From NCBI RefSeq assembly GCF_015070855.1, contig NZ_JADDIX010000072.1, forward strand, positions 1,879 to 65,878: 64,000 nt of DNA, in the 5' to 3' direction. This document shows, piece after piece, positions 17,424 through 28,302 of the stretch. This DNA comes from Pseudomonas lopnurensis (GTDB taxonomy: Bacteria > Pseudomonadota > Gammaproteobacteria > Pseudomonadales > Pseudomonadaceae). The notes below the pieces were generated by a model, which was not told where the DNA came from, did not search any database, and saw only the letters and a program-made list of their open reading frames with translations. Each line of letters begins with the position of its first letter. The stretch's first letter is position 1. The translations under genes and the position numbers were made by a program.

Positions 17424-18992
17424 ATGAGCCCCGCCTTCCGCTGTCACCCCAGGGCCGTCCTGCTCCATGGGCTGCTGATCATCGGCCTGCTGCTGCTTCA
17501 CGCCTGGCTGGCTCCGTCGATGCTGGTGACAGCGCCGTTGCTGCTGGCGGCGGCGCTGTGGCCCTGGTTCGGCACCTGGCTGGCGACGAACGAGACTGCC
17601 GCCAGTGCCGACCGTGTCCCGCAGGCGTTCACCGATTTCAGCAAGAACCTCTCGCGCAATACCTGCCACAACGCCCTTTCGGCGGCGCAGGTGGCCTACA
17701 GCGCCGAGCAACTGGCCAGCCGCCTGCAGTCCCAGCTGCAGGCGGTGAGCGAGATCGCCAATGGCGCCGAGGGCATCGCCGCCACCGAACAGGAAAGCGC
17801 CGAACGGGCGCGGCAGACGCTCGAGGCGGCCGAGGCCGTGCGCCGCCGCAGCGATGCCGGCCAGGCCGAGCTGCAGCAGGCGATCGAGCGGATGCAGCAG
17901 CTGAGCGCGCAGACCCAGTCCAGCCGCACGCTGATCGACGGACTGTCGTCGCGTACCGAGGAAATCCGCCAGATCACCGACGTGATCCAGTCCATCGCCA
18001 GCCAGACCAACCTGCTCGCATTGAACGCCGCCATCGAGGCGGCGCGTGCCGGCGAGGCCGGGCGCGGCTTCGCGGTGGTCGCCGACGAGGTGCGCAACCT
18101 CGCCGCGCGCACCTCCAGCGCCACCGAGGAAGTCGGGCGCATGGTCGCCGACATCCGCCAGCAGAGCGAGGCGGTGGTGAGCCATATCCAGAACCAGGCC
18201 GACGAACTCGACGCCGCCGCCGAGCAGATCGCCAGCACCGGCGAGCAGCTCAGCGGCATCGCCGGCCTGGCCGGCAGCGTCGAGAGCCAGGTGGCGCAGA
18301 TCAGCTCGGGTACCGCCAGTAATCACGAGCGCCTCACCGGGCAGTTCGTCGCACTCGACCAGTTGCGCGCCGACGCCCTGGACAGCGAGAAGCAGACCCG
18401 CCAACTCGAGCAGGCCGCCGAGCGCCTGGTGGCGCAGGCCGAGAGCGCCAGCGAGCAACTGGCCGAGGTGCAGCTCGACGACTATCACCAGAGCATCTTC
18501 GACCTCGCCCGCGGGGGAGCGGCGGCGATCGCCGCGCGCTTCGAAGCCGATATCGAAGCGGGGCGGATCAGCCTGGACGATCTGTTCGACCGCAACTACC
18601 AGGCTCAGCCCGGGACCGATCCGCAGAAGTACCACACCCGCTTCGACCGTTACGCCGACGAGGTGCTGCCGGCGATCCAGGAGCCGCTGCTGGAGAAGCA
18701 TGCGGCCGTGGTCTATGCCATCGCCACCACGCCGGAAGGCTACGTGCCGACCCACAATCGCGCCTTCAGCCAGCCGCCGGTGGGCGACCCGCAGATCGAC
18801 CGGGTCAAGAGCCGCAGCAAACGCCTGTTCAATGATCGCACCGGCGGGCGCTGCGGCAGCCACCAGCGCAAGGTGCTGCTACAGACCTACAGCCGCGACA
18901 CCGGCGAGCTGATGCACGATCTGTCGGTGCCGATCATGGTGCGCGGCCGGCACTGGGGTGGCCTGCGCCTGGGTTACCGGCCGGAGGCGTAG
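17424..18992 (+). CDS. Methyl-accepting chemotaxis protein with a C-terminal sensor-like domain
   Basis: 522 residues from the ATG at 17424 (an in-frame ATG at 17361 is also possible). Two closely spaced membrane segments at the N-terminus have almost no periplasmic loop. The signalling tip motif [21 protein letters not shown] and [13 protein letters not shown] follow. Past the signalling domain, residues about 360-522 hold a separate domain ending with [38 protein letters not shown], which looks like a Cache-type ligand module. That order, signalling domain before the sensor, implies cytoplasmic sensing. The tail lacks the Zn-binding CZB motif. Ligand unknown. Confidence 0.88.
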   Translation: MSPAFRCHPRAVLLHGLLIIGLLLLHAWLAPSMLVTAPLLLAAALWPWFGTWLATNETAASADRVPQAFTDFSKNLSRNTCHNALSAAQVAYSAEQLASRLQSQLQAVSEIANGAEGIAATEQESAERARQTLEAAEAVRRRSDAGQAELQQAIERMQQLSAQTQSSRTLIDGLSSRTEEIRQITDVIQSIASQTNLLALNAAIEAARAGEAGRGFAVVADEVRNLAARTSSATEEVGRMVADIRQQSEAVVSHIQNQADELDAAAEQIASTGEQLSGIAGLAGSVESQVAQISSGTASNHERLTGQFVALDQLRADALDSEKQTRQLEQAAERLVAQAESASEQLAEVQLDDYHQSIFDLARGGAAAIAARFEADIEAGRISLDDLFDRNYQAQPGTDPQKYHTRFDRYADEVLPAIQEPLLEKHAAVVYAIATTPEGYVPTHNRAFSQPPVGDPQIDRVKSRSKRLFNDRTGGRCGSHQRKVLLQTYSRDTGELMHDLSVPIMVRGRHWGGLRLGYRPEA

Positions 18993-19008
18993 TCGCGCGC
19001 ACCGTCGC

Positions 19009-19758
19009 TCAGGGGGCCACGGCCATCCACTGCTCGCTGAGGCTGCGCGCGTGGCGGTCGACCATGATCGGCGCGAAGGGGCGACCCGAAGCGGTGGTGA
19101 GGTTGTTGCTGGCGCTGTTCATGTCTTCCAGCGCCACCTTGAGAAAGTCCCAGCGGGTCTTGAGCTTGGCTAGCGCCGGATCGCGCTTGCCATCCAACGC
19201 CGCCAGTTGGGCATCGATGGCCGGCACGAGCTCACGCTCGTCCTGTCCCAGGTAGGTGTCCGGCTGTTCGCGGGCGATCTCGAACGAGCCGATATAAGCG
19301 CGGCTGAGATATTGCACGGCCAGGTACTCGACCTTCGCCGGCAGCTCGGCCTGCGCGCCGGCAGCGCCTTGCTGGGTGCGTACCTCGCTGAGGAAGTCGC
19401 GCAGCGCCTTGCTCATCTGCAACGGCCAGCCCCAGGGCATGTCGTCCTCTTCGTGGCCGAAGCCGGCGCCCTCGCGCAGCCGTTCCTGCAAGTGCCGGTG
19501 GCTTTCGCGCAGTGCCGTGGTCGGGTTGGGAACGCCCTGCAGCGCGGCGTTCAGCGCCAGAATGTCGTTTTCCAGACGCAGCAGATGGGTCTTCTGGAAG
19601 CCTTCGCCACGGTACAGCAAGAGGCTGCTGGTGGCGCGGTTGGCGTGGATCTGCAGGCTTTCCAGGGGCGTCAGCGGCTGGCCGTGGGCCGTCGAGGCCA
19701 GGCCGCAAAACAGGCCGAGGATCACAGGCAACAGCCAGAAGCGGGTATGACGATGCAT
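19009..19758 (-). CDS. Exported protein of unknown function
   Basis: 249 residues with a clear signal peptide (MHRHTRFWLLPVILGLFCGLASTAHG). The mature part is helical and acidic, with no cysteine and no domain I recognise. It starts LTPLESLQIHANRATSSLLLYRG, which is the kind of helix seen in four-helix-bundle sensor or binding domains, but this is only an impression. It is convergent with the chemoreceptor gene (16 nt between the two ends), so the two could be functionally connected or merely neighbours. Confidence 0.7.
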   Translation of the reverse strand: MHRHTRFWLLPVILGLFCGLASTAHGQPLTPLESLQIHANRATSSLLLYRGEGFQKTHLLRLENDILALNAALQGVPNPTTALRESHRHLQERLREGAGFGHEEDDMPWGWPLQMSKALRDFLSEVRTQQGAAGAQAELPAKVEYLAVQYLSRAYIGSFEIAREQPDTYLGQDERELVPAIDAQLAALDGKRDPALAKLKTRWDFLKVALEDMNSASNNLTTASGRPFAPIMVDRHARSLSEQWMAVAP

Positions 19759-19928
19759 GGTCGTGCTCCTTTGTTGTTTTTATGGAGGCGTTGCGACAGC
19801 GTTTCGAGCCTAGCGGAGCGGTGGCCGGGTGGTATCGCCCCAAGGAGTGATTTCCCCACGACAGGGCCGATTGGCGGCCAGGCTTGGCCGAAGTGCCCGC
19901 TGGATGAAAGCGAGGCGAGGGTGGGGCG

Positions 19929-21476
19929 TTAGAGCATGTGCTCCAGGCCGATGACGTCGGCCAGCCAGGCATTGAAGCGGCGCCAGAGGCCGCCCGGTTC
20001 CTTGTCCAGAACGCGCCGCTGGCCATTGTCCTCGGCGATCCAGACCATGCGTGTACCGCCGTCGCGTTGCTCCAGACGTACCTCGTAGCTGAGCGCCGGC
20101 GCCATGCCCTCCAGGGTCAGCCGGTGCACCTCGCGTGCAAGCTCCGGGCTTTCCAGCAGAATCCCCACTTCGCTGTTCCACAACACCGAGCGCGGATCGA
20201 GATTCAGCGAGCCGATGAAGACCTTCTCCTGGTCGAACACCGCGGCCTTGCTGTGCAGGCTGGATTCGGACTCGCCGAGGAAGCTGTAGGCGTCCTCCTG
20301 CTCGGGCTGGCGGCGTAACTCGAACAGGCGTACGCCCAGTTCGAGCATCTGCTGCCGGTAGGGCGCATAGCCGCCGTGGACGGCCGGCACGTCGGTGGCT
20401 TCCAGGGAGTTGGTGAGCACGCGGATGGTGACGCCGGCCTTGGCGCGGTCGGCCAGGTAGTCGACGCCGTTGCCGGTGGGTACGAAATACGCCGAGACCA
20501 GCGTCAGCTCACGGCTCACCGCCTGCATGGCCGGTGCCAGTTGCGTGGTCAGTAGCAGCGCCGGCGCCGGTGTGCCGTCGGCGAGCAGTTTTTCCGGGGC
20601 GTCCCAGAGCGCTTCGCCCGGTGCCCATACCAGTTGCTCCAGCCACTGCTGCAGCTGCGGGCGCTGTCGATAGGCGAGCAGTCGCCGATACAGCTCGCCG
20701 TTCTCCCGGCGTGCCTGCGCCAGGTAGTCGTGCAGTTGCCGCCGTGCCTCGTCCAGGCTGGCCTGTTGCGGCGCGCGCCAGAGAAAATGCTGGATGGGCA
20801 CGCTCAGTTGATTGTTCCAGTACTGGTCGAAGCTTTGCGCGAGCTGTTCGGCCACCGGGCCCGCGCCGAGCAGGTCGATATCGGTGAAGTTGAACGCCTG
20901 GTCGGCATCGAAATATTCGTCGCCCAGGTTGCGGCCGCCGACGATGGCCAGGCTGCTGTCGACCAGCATCAGCTTGTTGTGCATGCGCCGATGCTGCAGC
21001 GACAGGTGCAGCAGCCGCCCCATCGCCCGGGTGATGCCGGTGCTGCGGCCGAGATGCAGGGGGTTGAACACGCGGATCTGCACGTTCGGGTGGGCGGCCA
21101 GGGTGGCGATGCGGTAGTCCTGGCCGTCGCTGGTGGTGTCGTCCAGCAGCAGGCGCACGCGCACGCCGCGGTCGGCGGCCTGCAGCAGCTCGTCCACCAG
21201 GGCGCGGGTGGTCAGGCCGTCGTGCACGATGTAGTACTGGATATCCAGGCTGAGCTGCGCGGCGCGGATCATTTCGGCGCGGGCGGTGAAGGCCTCGGTA
21301 CTCTCCGCCAGCAGGCGGAAACCGGAGTGGCCGGCCGGTTGCGCGGCGGCGAGTTGCTGCACATGGCGGCCGAGCGGCGATTCGCCGGGTGCCACCGAGT
21401 AGGACTCGGACGGCGTCGGTCGGTTGGCGCAGCCGGCGAGCAGCAGGATCGTCAGGGTCAGCAGGTAAGCGCGCAA
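19929..21476 (-). CDS. Phospholipase D-family lipoprotein (cardiolipin-synthase-like)
   Basis: 515 residues. The lipoprotein signal LLLAGC puts the lipid-modified Cys near residue 16, so the enzyme is anchored in the envelope facing the periplasm. Two PLD active-site motifs are present: HNKLMLVDSSLAIVGGRN near residue 165 and HSKAAVFDQEKVFIGSLNLD near residue 410, as in the ClsC/YmdC group. It could make or remodel cardiolipin or related phospholipids, but the lipoprotein anchor is unusual for a cardiolipin synthase. 56 nt separate it from the flavoprotein gene upstream on the same strand. Confidence 0.86.
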   Translation of the reverse strand: MRAYLLTLTILLLAGCANRPTPSESYSVAPGESPLGRHVQQLAAAQPAGHSGFRLLAESTEAFTARAEMIRAAQLSLDIQYYIVHDGLTTRALVDELLQAADRGVRVRLLLDDTTSDGQDYRIATLAAHPNVQIRVFNPLHLGRSTGITRAMGRLLHLSLQHRRMHNKLMLVDSSLAIVGGRNLGDEYFDADQAFNFTDIDLLGAGPVAEQLAQSFDQYWNNQLSVPIQHFLWRAPQQASLDEARRQLHDYLAQARRENGELYRRLLAYRQRPQLQQWLEQLVWAPGEALWDAPEKLLADGTPAPALLLTTQLAPAMQAVSRELTLVSAYFVPTGNGVDYLADRAKAGVTIRVLTNSLEATDVPAVHGGYAPYRQQMLELGVRLFELRRQPEQEDAYSFLGESESSLHSKAAVFDQEKVFIGSLNLDPRSVLWNSEVGILLESPELAREVHRLTLEGMAPALSYEVRLEQRDGGTRMVWIAEDNGQRRVLDKEPGGLWRRFNAWLADVIGLEHML

Positions 21477-21532
21477 GCTCCCTCCGGAACGCGTCCATTA
21501 TCCAGGCTTGGACGTTGCGCTGCGCCGGGAAT

Positions 21533-22867
21533 TCAGAAACGGTCCTTGAGTCGGTACCAGAGCATGCCCAGCGCCAGCAGCGGCGAGCGCAACGCGCGGC
21601 CGCCGGGGAAGGTCGCATGCGGGACCTTGGCGAACAGCTCGAAGCGGCCGCCGTGCTGCCCGGCGATGGCCTCGGCGAGCAGCCGCCCGGCCAGGTGGGT
21701 GGCGTTCAGACCGTGGCCGGAATAGGCCTGGGCGTAGAACACGTTGGGCTGCTCCGGCAGCCGGCCGATCTGCGGCAGGCGGTTGGCGCCGATGCCGATC
21801 ATGCCGCCCCACTGGTAGTCGATGCCGATGCCGACCAACTGCGGGAACACCTCGAGCATCTTCGGCTGCATGTAGGCGGCGATGTCCTTGGGGTCGCGCC
21901 CCGAATAGTGGCAGGCGCCGCCGAACAACAGCCGGCCGTCGGCCGAGAGGCGGAAATAGTCGAGCGCCACACGCTGGTCGCAGACCGCCATGTTGTGCGG
22001 CAGCAGCTCCTGGCACAGCGGCTCGGGCAGGCGCTCGGTGGCGATGATGTAGCTGCCCGCCGGCAGCACCTTGCCGGCCAGCTTCGGCTGCAGGCCGTTC
22101 AGGTAGGCGTTGCAGGCCAGCACCAGATTGTCGGCACGGACCACGCCGTGCGCGGTGTGCGCCCGCACCTGCGGCCCGTAGTCGATGCGTCCGACGGCGG
22201 ACTGCTCGTACAGCCGAACGCCCAGCGCCTGTGCGGCGGCCGCCTCGCCGAGCGCCAGGTTGAGCGGGTGCAGGTGGCCCGAACCCATGTCCACCAGGCC
22301 GCCGAGGTAGCGCTGCGAGCCGACCACCGAGCCGATGTTCGGCCGCGAGACGCGCTGCAGCGGGTGCGGGTAGCCCAGGCGCAGCAGGTCGGAATATTCC
22401 TCGTCGAAGCCCTTCAGGTGGCGCGGCTTGGTCGCCAGGTCGCAATAGCCCCAGGTCAGGTCGCAGTCGATGGCATGCCGCTCGATGCGCTGGCGGACGA
22501 TGTCGACGGCCTCGAAGCCCATGCGCTTGAGTGCGTCGACCCCGTCCTCGCCGAGGATCGACGCGAACTGCTCGACATCGTGGCCGACGCCGCGGATCAG
22601 TTGCCCGCCGTTGCGCCCGCTGGCGCCCCAGCCGATCCGCCGGGCCTCCAGCAGGACCACCGAGAGGCCGCGCTCGGCGAGTTCGATGGCGGTGTTCAGC
22701 CCGGAAAAGCCGCCGCCAATGACGCAGACGTCGGCTTGCTGTTCGCCCTGCAGTGGCGCGAATTCGAGCTCGCGGTTGGCGCTGGCGGCATAGTAGGAAG
22801 GGACATGAACGCCGTCGTTCGGCGCGGATGTACTGCTGTTCATCGAAGAGTCATTGGTTCTTTGCAT
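21533..22867 (-). CDS. FAD-dependent oxidoreductase, gamma-glutamylputrescine-oxidase-like (PuuB/PauB)
   Basis: 444 residues. The FAD Rossmann motif VCVIGGGFSGLNTAIELAERG begins near residue 47, followed by GWGASGRNGGQLIRGVGHD and, at the C-terminus, the DAO-fold segment GMIGIGANRLPQIGRL. It resembles PuuB and the Pseudomonas PauB paralogues that oxidise gamma-glutamyl-polyamines. P. aeruginosa carries a pauB gene at this place next to dadR, and the polyamine regulator pauR lies 3 kb away here. The start could be the ATG at 22867 or at 22843; neither has a strong ribosome site. Confidence 0.82.
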   Translation of the reverse strand: MQRTNDSSMNSSTSAPNDGVHVPSYYAASANRELEFAPLQGEQQADVCVIGGGFSGLNTAIELAERGLSVVLLEARRIGWGASGRNGGQLIRGVGHDVEQFASILGEDGVDALKRMGFEAVDIVRQRIERHAIDCDLTWGYCDLATKPRHLKGFDEEYSDLLRLGYPHPLQRVSRPNIGSVVGSQRYLGGLVDMGSGHLHPLNLALGEAAAAQALGVRLYEQSAVGRIDYGPQVRAHTAHGVVRADNLVLACNAYLNGLQPKLAGKVLPAGSYIIATERLPEPLCQELLPHNMAVCDQRVALDYFRLSADGRLLFGGACHYSGRDPKDIAAYMQPKMLEVFPQLVGIGIDYQWGGMIGIGANRLPQIGRLPEQPNVFYAQAYSGHGLNATHLAGRLLAEAIAGQHGGRFELFAKVPHATFPGGRALRSPLLALGMLWYRLKDRF

Positions 22868-22969
22868 GGGCCTAGGGTAGACCGAAGCGGCCGTGCCGGG
22901 CAAAGCACGGCCTGACCGATGGCGCCGCATTCCGGCTCCCAGGGGCTGCATGGCTCGGCCAGAAGCGCT

Positions 22970-23458
22970 CTACTCCGGTACCGGCAGGTCCAGCGACTCC
23001 TTGATTTCCTCCATCACGATATAGCTCTTCGATTCGCGTACGTGCGGCAGCTTGAGCAGGATGTCGCCGAGCAGTTTGCGGTAGGAGGCCATCTCCGAGA
23101 TGCGCGCCTTGACCAGGTAGTCGAAATCGCCGGACACCAGGTGGCATTCGAGCACATGCGGCAGCTTGAGCACGTCGCGGCGGAACTCCTCGAAGATGTC
23201 GCCGGACTTGTACGCCAGGCTGATCTCGACGAAGACCAGCAGCCCGGCCTTGAGGTGCTGCGGATTCAGGCGGGCCGAGTAGCCCATGATGATGCCCTCG
23301 CGCTCCAACCGGCGGACGCGCTCGGTACAGGGGGTGGTGGACAGCCCGACGCGCTCGCCCAGTTCGGTGAATGGCAAGCGCCCTTCGGCCTGCAGGATGC
23401 GCAGGATCTGGCGGTCGATCTTGTCCAGTTCGCGGCGAGTCTGATGCTTGGTCCTCAC
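22970..23458 (-). CDS. dadR: Lrp/AsnC-family regulator DadR
   Basis: 162 residues, the length of DadR. N-terminal helix-turn-helix (RELDKIDRQILRILQAEG, LGERVGLSTTPCTERVRRLE), then the RAM ligand domain. It activates dadA expression in response to L-alanine in pseudomonads. No ATG is available at the right place; a GTG at 23458 (CAC on the plus strand) follows GGAGGG at a good distance and gives MRTKHQTRREL, as in other DadR proteins. Divergent from dadA over a 150-bp AT-rich region. Confidence 0.93.
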   Translation of the reverse strand: MRTKHQTRRELDKIDRQILRILQAEGRLPFTELGERVGLSTTPCTERVRRLEREGIIMGYSARLNPQHLKAGLLVFVEISLAYKSGDIFEEFRRDVLKLPHVLECHLVSGDFDYLVKARISEMASYRKLLGDILLKLPHVRESKSYIVMEEIKESLDLPVPE

Positions 23459-23608
23459 GGGGAAATACCCTCCATAAAAAGCGTAACGAGCGTGAATAAA
23501 TGGCAAATATAGCTTTTTATATGGTGAATATCCCTGGCAAAGCCTTTTTATACTCCTCATTAACAGTGATTCGCGAAAGCCCGGTCGAAACGGGCGGGAG
23601 GGCATGTC
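23459..23608 (+). promoter_or_regulatory. dadR-dadA divergent control region
   Basis: 150 bp between the two starts, much richer in A and T than its surroundings (for example AAATATAGCTTTTTATATGG near 23505-23524 and CTTTTTATACTCC near 23543). Lrp-type proteins favour such sequence, and DadR is known to bind this region in P. aeruginosa. I could not define individual sites. CGGGAGGGC just before the dadA ATG is its ribosome site. Confidence 0.6.
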
Positions 23609-24907
23609 ATGCGTGTACTGGTACTGGGTAGCGGCGTGGTGGGTACGGCCAGCGCCTACTATCTGGCGCGGGCCGGGTTTGACGTGGTGGTGGTCGACCG
23701 TCAGCCGGCCGTGGCCATGGAGACCAGCTTCGCCAACGCCGGCCAGGTTTCGCCCGGCTACGCCTCGCCGTGGGCCGCGCCGGGGGTGCCGTTGAAGGCG
23801 ATCAAGTGGTTGCTGCAGCGCCACGCGCCGCTGGCGATCAAGCTCACCGGGGACGTCGACCAGTACCTGTGGATGGCGCAGATGCTGCGCAATTGCACCG
23901 CGGCGCGCTATGCGGTGAACAAGGAGCGCATGGTGCGGCTGTCCGAATACAGCCGCGACTGCCTCGACGAGCTGCGCTTGGAGACCGGCATCGCCTATGA
24001 AGGTCGCCAGCTCGGCACCACCCAGCTGTTCCGCACCCAGGCGCAGCTTGATGCCGCGGCCAAGGACATCGCGGTGCTGGAGCGTTCCGGCGTGCCCTAC
24101 CAATTGCTCGATCGCGCCGGCATCGCCCGTGCCGAGCCGGCGCTGGCCCAGGTGGCGGACAAGCTGACCGGCGCCCTGCGCCTGCCCAACGACCAGACCG
24201 GCGATTGCCAGATGTTCACCAGCCGTCTGGCCGAGATGGCCCGCGAGCTGGGCGTCGAGTTCCGCTTCGAACGGAACATCCAGCGCCTCGACTACGCCGG
24301 CGACCGGCTCGCCGGCGTATGGATCGACGGCCAGCTGGAAACCGCCGACCGCTACGTGCTGGCGCTGGGCAGCTACAGCGCGCAGATGCTCGAGCCGCTG
24401 GGCATTCGTGCGCCGGTGTATCCGCTCAAGGGTTACTCGCTGACGGTGCCGATCAGCGATCCGGCGATGGCGCCGCAGTCGACCGTGCTCGACGAGACCT
24501 ACAAGGTGGCCATCACCCGTTTCGATCAGCGCATCCGCGTCGGCGGCATGGCGGAAATCGCCGGGCACGATCTGTCGCTCGATCCACGTCGCCGGGCGAC
24601 CCTGGAGATGGTCGTCGGCGATCTCTTCCCGCTGGGCGGCGATCCGGCCGAAGCGGTATTCTGGACCGGCCTGCGACCGGCCACGCCGGACGGCACACCG
24701 ATCGTCGGCGCAACCCCTTATCGCAACCTGTTCCTCAATACCGGCCATGGCACGCTCGGCTGGACCATGGCCTGCGGCTCCGGCCGGGTACTCGCCGATC
24801 TGCTGGCCTCCAAGCGGCCGCAGATCAGCACCGAGGGGCTGGACATCTTCCGTTACGGCAAGCACAAGGAGATCCGCAAGCATGCCCATCCGGCGCCTGC
24901 ACACTGA
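23609..24907 (+). CDS. dadA: D-amino acid dehydrogenase
   Basis: Oxidises D-alanine and other D-amino acids to 2-oxo acids plus ammonia, passing electrons to the membrane quinone pool. 432 residues. The FAD site [21 protein letters not shown] is at the N-terminus; [22 protein letters not shown] and the C-terminal [33 protein letters not shown] are DadA hallmarks. The last 26 bases overlap the start of the RidA gene. A dadX racemase normally belongs to this operon in pseudomonads but is absent here. Confidence 0.97.
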   Translation: MRVLVLGSGVVGTASAYYLARAGFDVVVVDRQPAVAMETSFANAGQVSPGYASPWAAPGVPLKAIKWLLQRHAPLAIKLTGDVDQYLWMAQMLRNCTAARYAVNKERMVRLSEYSRDCLDELRLETGIAYEGRQLGTTQLFRTQAQLDAAAKDIAVLERSGVPYQLLDRAGIARAEPALAQVADKLTGALRLPNDQTGDCQMFTSRLAEMARELGVEFRFERNIQRLDYAGDRLAGVWIDGQLETADRYVLALGSYSAQMLEPLGIRAPVYPLKGYSLTVPISDPAMAPQSTVLDETYKVAITRFDQRIRVGGMAEIAGHDLSLDPRRRATLEMVVGDLFPLGGDPAEAVFWTGLRPATPDGTPIVGATPYRNLFLNTGHGTLGWTMACGSGRVLADLLASKRPQISTEGLDIFRYGKHKEIRKHAHPAPAH

Positions 24908-25256
24908 AACCCGCTACAGCGAGGCGGTCATCCACAACGGCGCGGTGTATCTCTCCGGGCAACTGGCCGACGATCTCGACGGCGATATCCGCCAGCAGAC
25001 CCGCGAGACGCTGGCGAGCATCGAGCGCCTGCTGGCGGAGACCGGCACCGACAAGTCACGGCTGCTCTCGGCGACCATCCACCTCAAGGACATCGCCGGC
25101 GACTACGCCGGGATGAACGAGGTCTGGGATGCCTGGGTCGCCCCGGGCACCGCGCCGGCGCGCACCACGGTGCAGGCGCTGATGTATGCGCCGCAGGTAC
25201 GCGTGGAGATCACCGTGGTCGCCGCCATGCCCGATCTGGCCGGGCCGGTGCTCTAG
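24882..25256 (+). CDS. RidA-family enamine/imine deaminase-like protein
   Basis: 124 residues. Fits the YjgF/RidA trimeric fold with [37 protein letters not shown] and PARTTVQ, including the Arg in ARTTVQ that binds carboxylates in active members. It overlaps dadA and is preceded by AAGGAG 10 nt before its ATG, so it is coupled to it. A role in clearing the imine product of D-amino acid oxidation is a reasonable inference. P. aeruginosa has the same gene between dadA and dadX. Confidence 0.88.
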   Translation: MPIRRLHTETRYSEAVIHNGAVYLSGQLADDLDGDIRQQTRETLASIERLLAETGTDKSRLLSATIHLKDIAGDYAGMNEVWDAWVAPGTAPARTTVQALMYAPQVRVEITVVAAMPDLAGPVL

Positions 25257-25273
25257 GCGCTGCGCGTATCCTT

Positions 25274-25349
25274 GTAGGAGCGGGCCATGCCCGCGAACAA
25301 GGCCCACACAAAGGCGGGGCTGCCTTTCGCGGGCATGGCCCGCTCCTAC
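25274..25349. repeat. REP pair (BIME) of the GTAGGAGCGGGC type
   Basis: Two oppositely oriented REP halves: GTAGGAGCGGGCCATGCCCG on the left and CGGGCATGGCCCGCTCCTAC on the right, separated by about 30 bp. This is the common Pseudomonas REP sequence. It lies directly after the RidA gene, in the position that dadX has in P. aeruginosa. Confidence 0.93.
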
Positions 25350-25521
25350 GAAAGCTCCCACCCCTCGCAGAACCGTTTTTCCTGTGCCTGTAAGGCCTTC
25401 CGCGCAGGAGGCGCTGTCCATCCGCAGCGCCCGGTATATCGCCTCGCCGTGTTGTAAATTCTGAACGCCGTTGCCATGATAAGCGCCCTCATCGCATCGC
25501 TCTTGAAAGGGGGCTCCCGTA

Positions 25522-26070
25522 TTGGACGTCGGCGTTCGACTGCAAACCATCCGCAAGCTCAAGGGCTTGTCCCAGCGTGAACTGGCCAAGCGCGCAGGCG
25601 TTACCAACAGCACCATTTCGATGATCGAGAAGAACAGCGTCAGCCCGTCGATCAGCTCGCTGAAGAAGGTGCTGGGCGGCATCCCGATGTCGCTGGTGGA
25701 GTTCTTCTCGCCGGATTTCGAGCAGGACGGCGACACCCAGGTGGTCTACAAGGCCGGCGAACTGATCGATATCTCCGACGGCGCGGTGAGCATGAAGCTG
25801 GTGGGCAAGGCGCATCCGAGCCGGGCCATCGCCTTTCTCGACGAGACCTATCCGCCGGGCACCGACACCGGCGAGGAAATGCTCGCGCACCAGGGCGAGG
25901 AGGCCGGCATGCTGGTGGCGGGGCGCCTGGAACTGACCGTGAGCGGGCAGATCTACGTGCTGGAAACCGGCGACAGCTACTACTTCGAAAGCAGCAAGCC
26001 GCACCGTTTCCGCAATCCGTTCGACGCGCCGGCCAGGCTGATCAGCGCGACGACGCCAGCGAATTTCTGA
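25522..26070 (+). CDS. pauR: XRE-cupin transcriptional regulator, PauR/PuuR-like
   Basis: 182 residues: N-terminal helix-turn-helix (LKGLSQRELAKRAGVTNSTISMIEKN) and a C-terminal cupin domain that would bind a small ligand. In P. aeruginosa PauR represses polyamine-catabolism genes and is relieved by putrescine or cadaverine; the gene there lies in the same order after dadAX. The start is a TTG at 25522 behind AAAGGGGG, giving MDVGVRLQTIRKL. No operator sites were identified in this window; the PuuB-like gene at 21533 is a possible target. Confidence 0.85.
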   Translation: MDVGVRLQTIRKLKGLSQRELAKRAGVTNSTISMIEKNSVSPSISSLKKVLGGIPMSLVEFFSPDFEQDGDTQVVYKAGELIDISDGAVSMKLVGKAHPSRAIAFLDETYPPGTDTGEEMLAHQGEEAGMLVAGRLELTVSGQIYVLETGDSYYFESSKPHRFRNPFDAPARLISATTPANF

Positions 26071-26378
26071 ACGGCGAACGGCCCGGGACTAGCGAGATGG
26101 CGTTCGTGCCGGTACCTGGGCTTCGCTACGCTCAACGCCAGCCTACCCGGTGCGTCTGATCACCCAGGCCCGGGAATGGGGGGCGGAGTGTTCCTGCATG
26201 GGGTGTACGGCAGCTCGACTGGCCAAGCAAAGGCTTGCACGCGCTGGAATGCGACACAGGGTCGCTGCTGGCGCTTGCGTCCAAGCCGGTTGTTTCGGCG
26301 AGCAAGGCTTGCCGCTATACTACCGCCCGCCTGCGTAACCGTGGCCGCGGGCGTGTCTAGCCACAATGAGGGTGTAAG
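26071..26378. other. Intergenic stretch without a gene
   Basis: 308 bp between pauR and the cytochrome gene. I found no supported coding region, tRNA or clear hairpin terminator. A TATACT near 26317 may be the -10 box of the cytochrome gene; a GTG start with GTGTAAG ahead of it closes the region. Confidence 0.5.
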
Positions 26379-26804
26379 GTGAACCTGATTAAGAAGATCC
26401 TGGTAGCACAGACTGCCGTAGTGGCCCTGTGGGCAATGAGCGCTCAGGCTGCGACCGACGAAGCCATCGCCGAGCGCCTGAAGCCGGTGGGTGAGGTATG
26501 CATTCAGGGTGAAGAGTGCGCAGCAGCGGGTGCCGGCGCTGCCGCTGCCGCTGGAGGCGCCGCTCGCAGCGGCGACGAGGTCTATGGCAAGTTCTGTACT
26601 GCCTGCCATGGTTCCGGCCTGCTGAATTCGCCGAAGACCGGCGATTCCGCTGCCTGGTCCGCTCGTGCCGACGCCGCCGGCGGTCTGGACGGCCTGCTCA
26701 AGCATGCCATCAGCGGCATCAACGCCATGCCGCCGAAGGGCACCTGTGCGGACTGCTCGGATGACGAGCTGAAGGCTGCGATCCAGCACATGTCCGGTCT
26801 CTGA
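26379..26804 (+). CDS. Cytochrome c5-family protein
   Basis: 141 residues. Signal peptide (MNLIKKILVAQTAVVALWAMSAQA), then an Ala/Gly-rich linker, one haem-binding motif CTACH near residues 72-76, the axial-Met segment NAMPPKG, and the CADC pair that gives the extra disulfide of cytochrome c5. A periplasmic electron carrier, likely membrane-associated, that can feed terminal oxidases. The start is GTG at 26379. The position after pauR matches the cytochrome c5 gene in P. aeruginosa. Confidence 0.92.
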   Translation: MNLIKKILVAQTAVVALWAMSAQAATDEAIAERLKPVGEVCIQGEECAAAGAGAAAAAGGAARSGDEVYGKFCTACHGSGLLNSPKTGDSAAWSARADAAGGLDGLLKHAISGINAMPPKGTCADCSDDELKAAIQHMSGL

Positions 26805-26826
26805 TCGAACGTCTGGCATCACCTGC

Positions 26827-26848
26827 AAAGCCGCCTTCGGGCGGCTTT
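26827..26848 (+). terminator. Rho-independent terminator after the cytochrome c5 gene
   Basis: Hairpin AAAGCCGCC-TTCG-GGCGGCTTT, 23 bp after the stop codon, ending in a short T run. The stable TTCG loop is typical. Confidence 0.85.
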
Positions 26849-26946
26849 GTCGTATCTGCAGGGAGCAAAGCGGCGGCGCGCCGAGTCGAATGCTGCGAAT
26901 TCCGTTTCCACGCGCCGCGTGGTCATCGCAGTCACGAGAGGTCGTC

Positions 26947-28057
<1,111 letters not shown>

Positions 28058-28302
28058 TCAAGCGGACCCCAGGGACAGGCCGCCCTCGAGCGCGGCAAGC
28101 GACTGCGTCCTGGGGCCGGGCTCGCGCGCCTCGTCACCGGTGCCATCCGCTCGCTGCCGCTCGCGCGCAGCCTGGAAAGCCGCGCATTCTCGCTCAAATC
28201 GCGCGCCGCGTGCAAAACCGGCGGTTGCGGCGGCCACGGCGGTCGACGGGCGGTGGGCCTGCGATGGCCCGGCAGACCATCGCGCAGCTCTTGCATCGGC
28301 GC

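Noticed and set aside
26071-26378. Small ORFs between pauR and the cytochrome gene
   Set aside because: No ribosome sites, no plausible protein features and codon use unlike real genes here.
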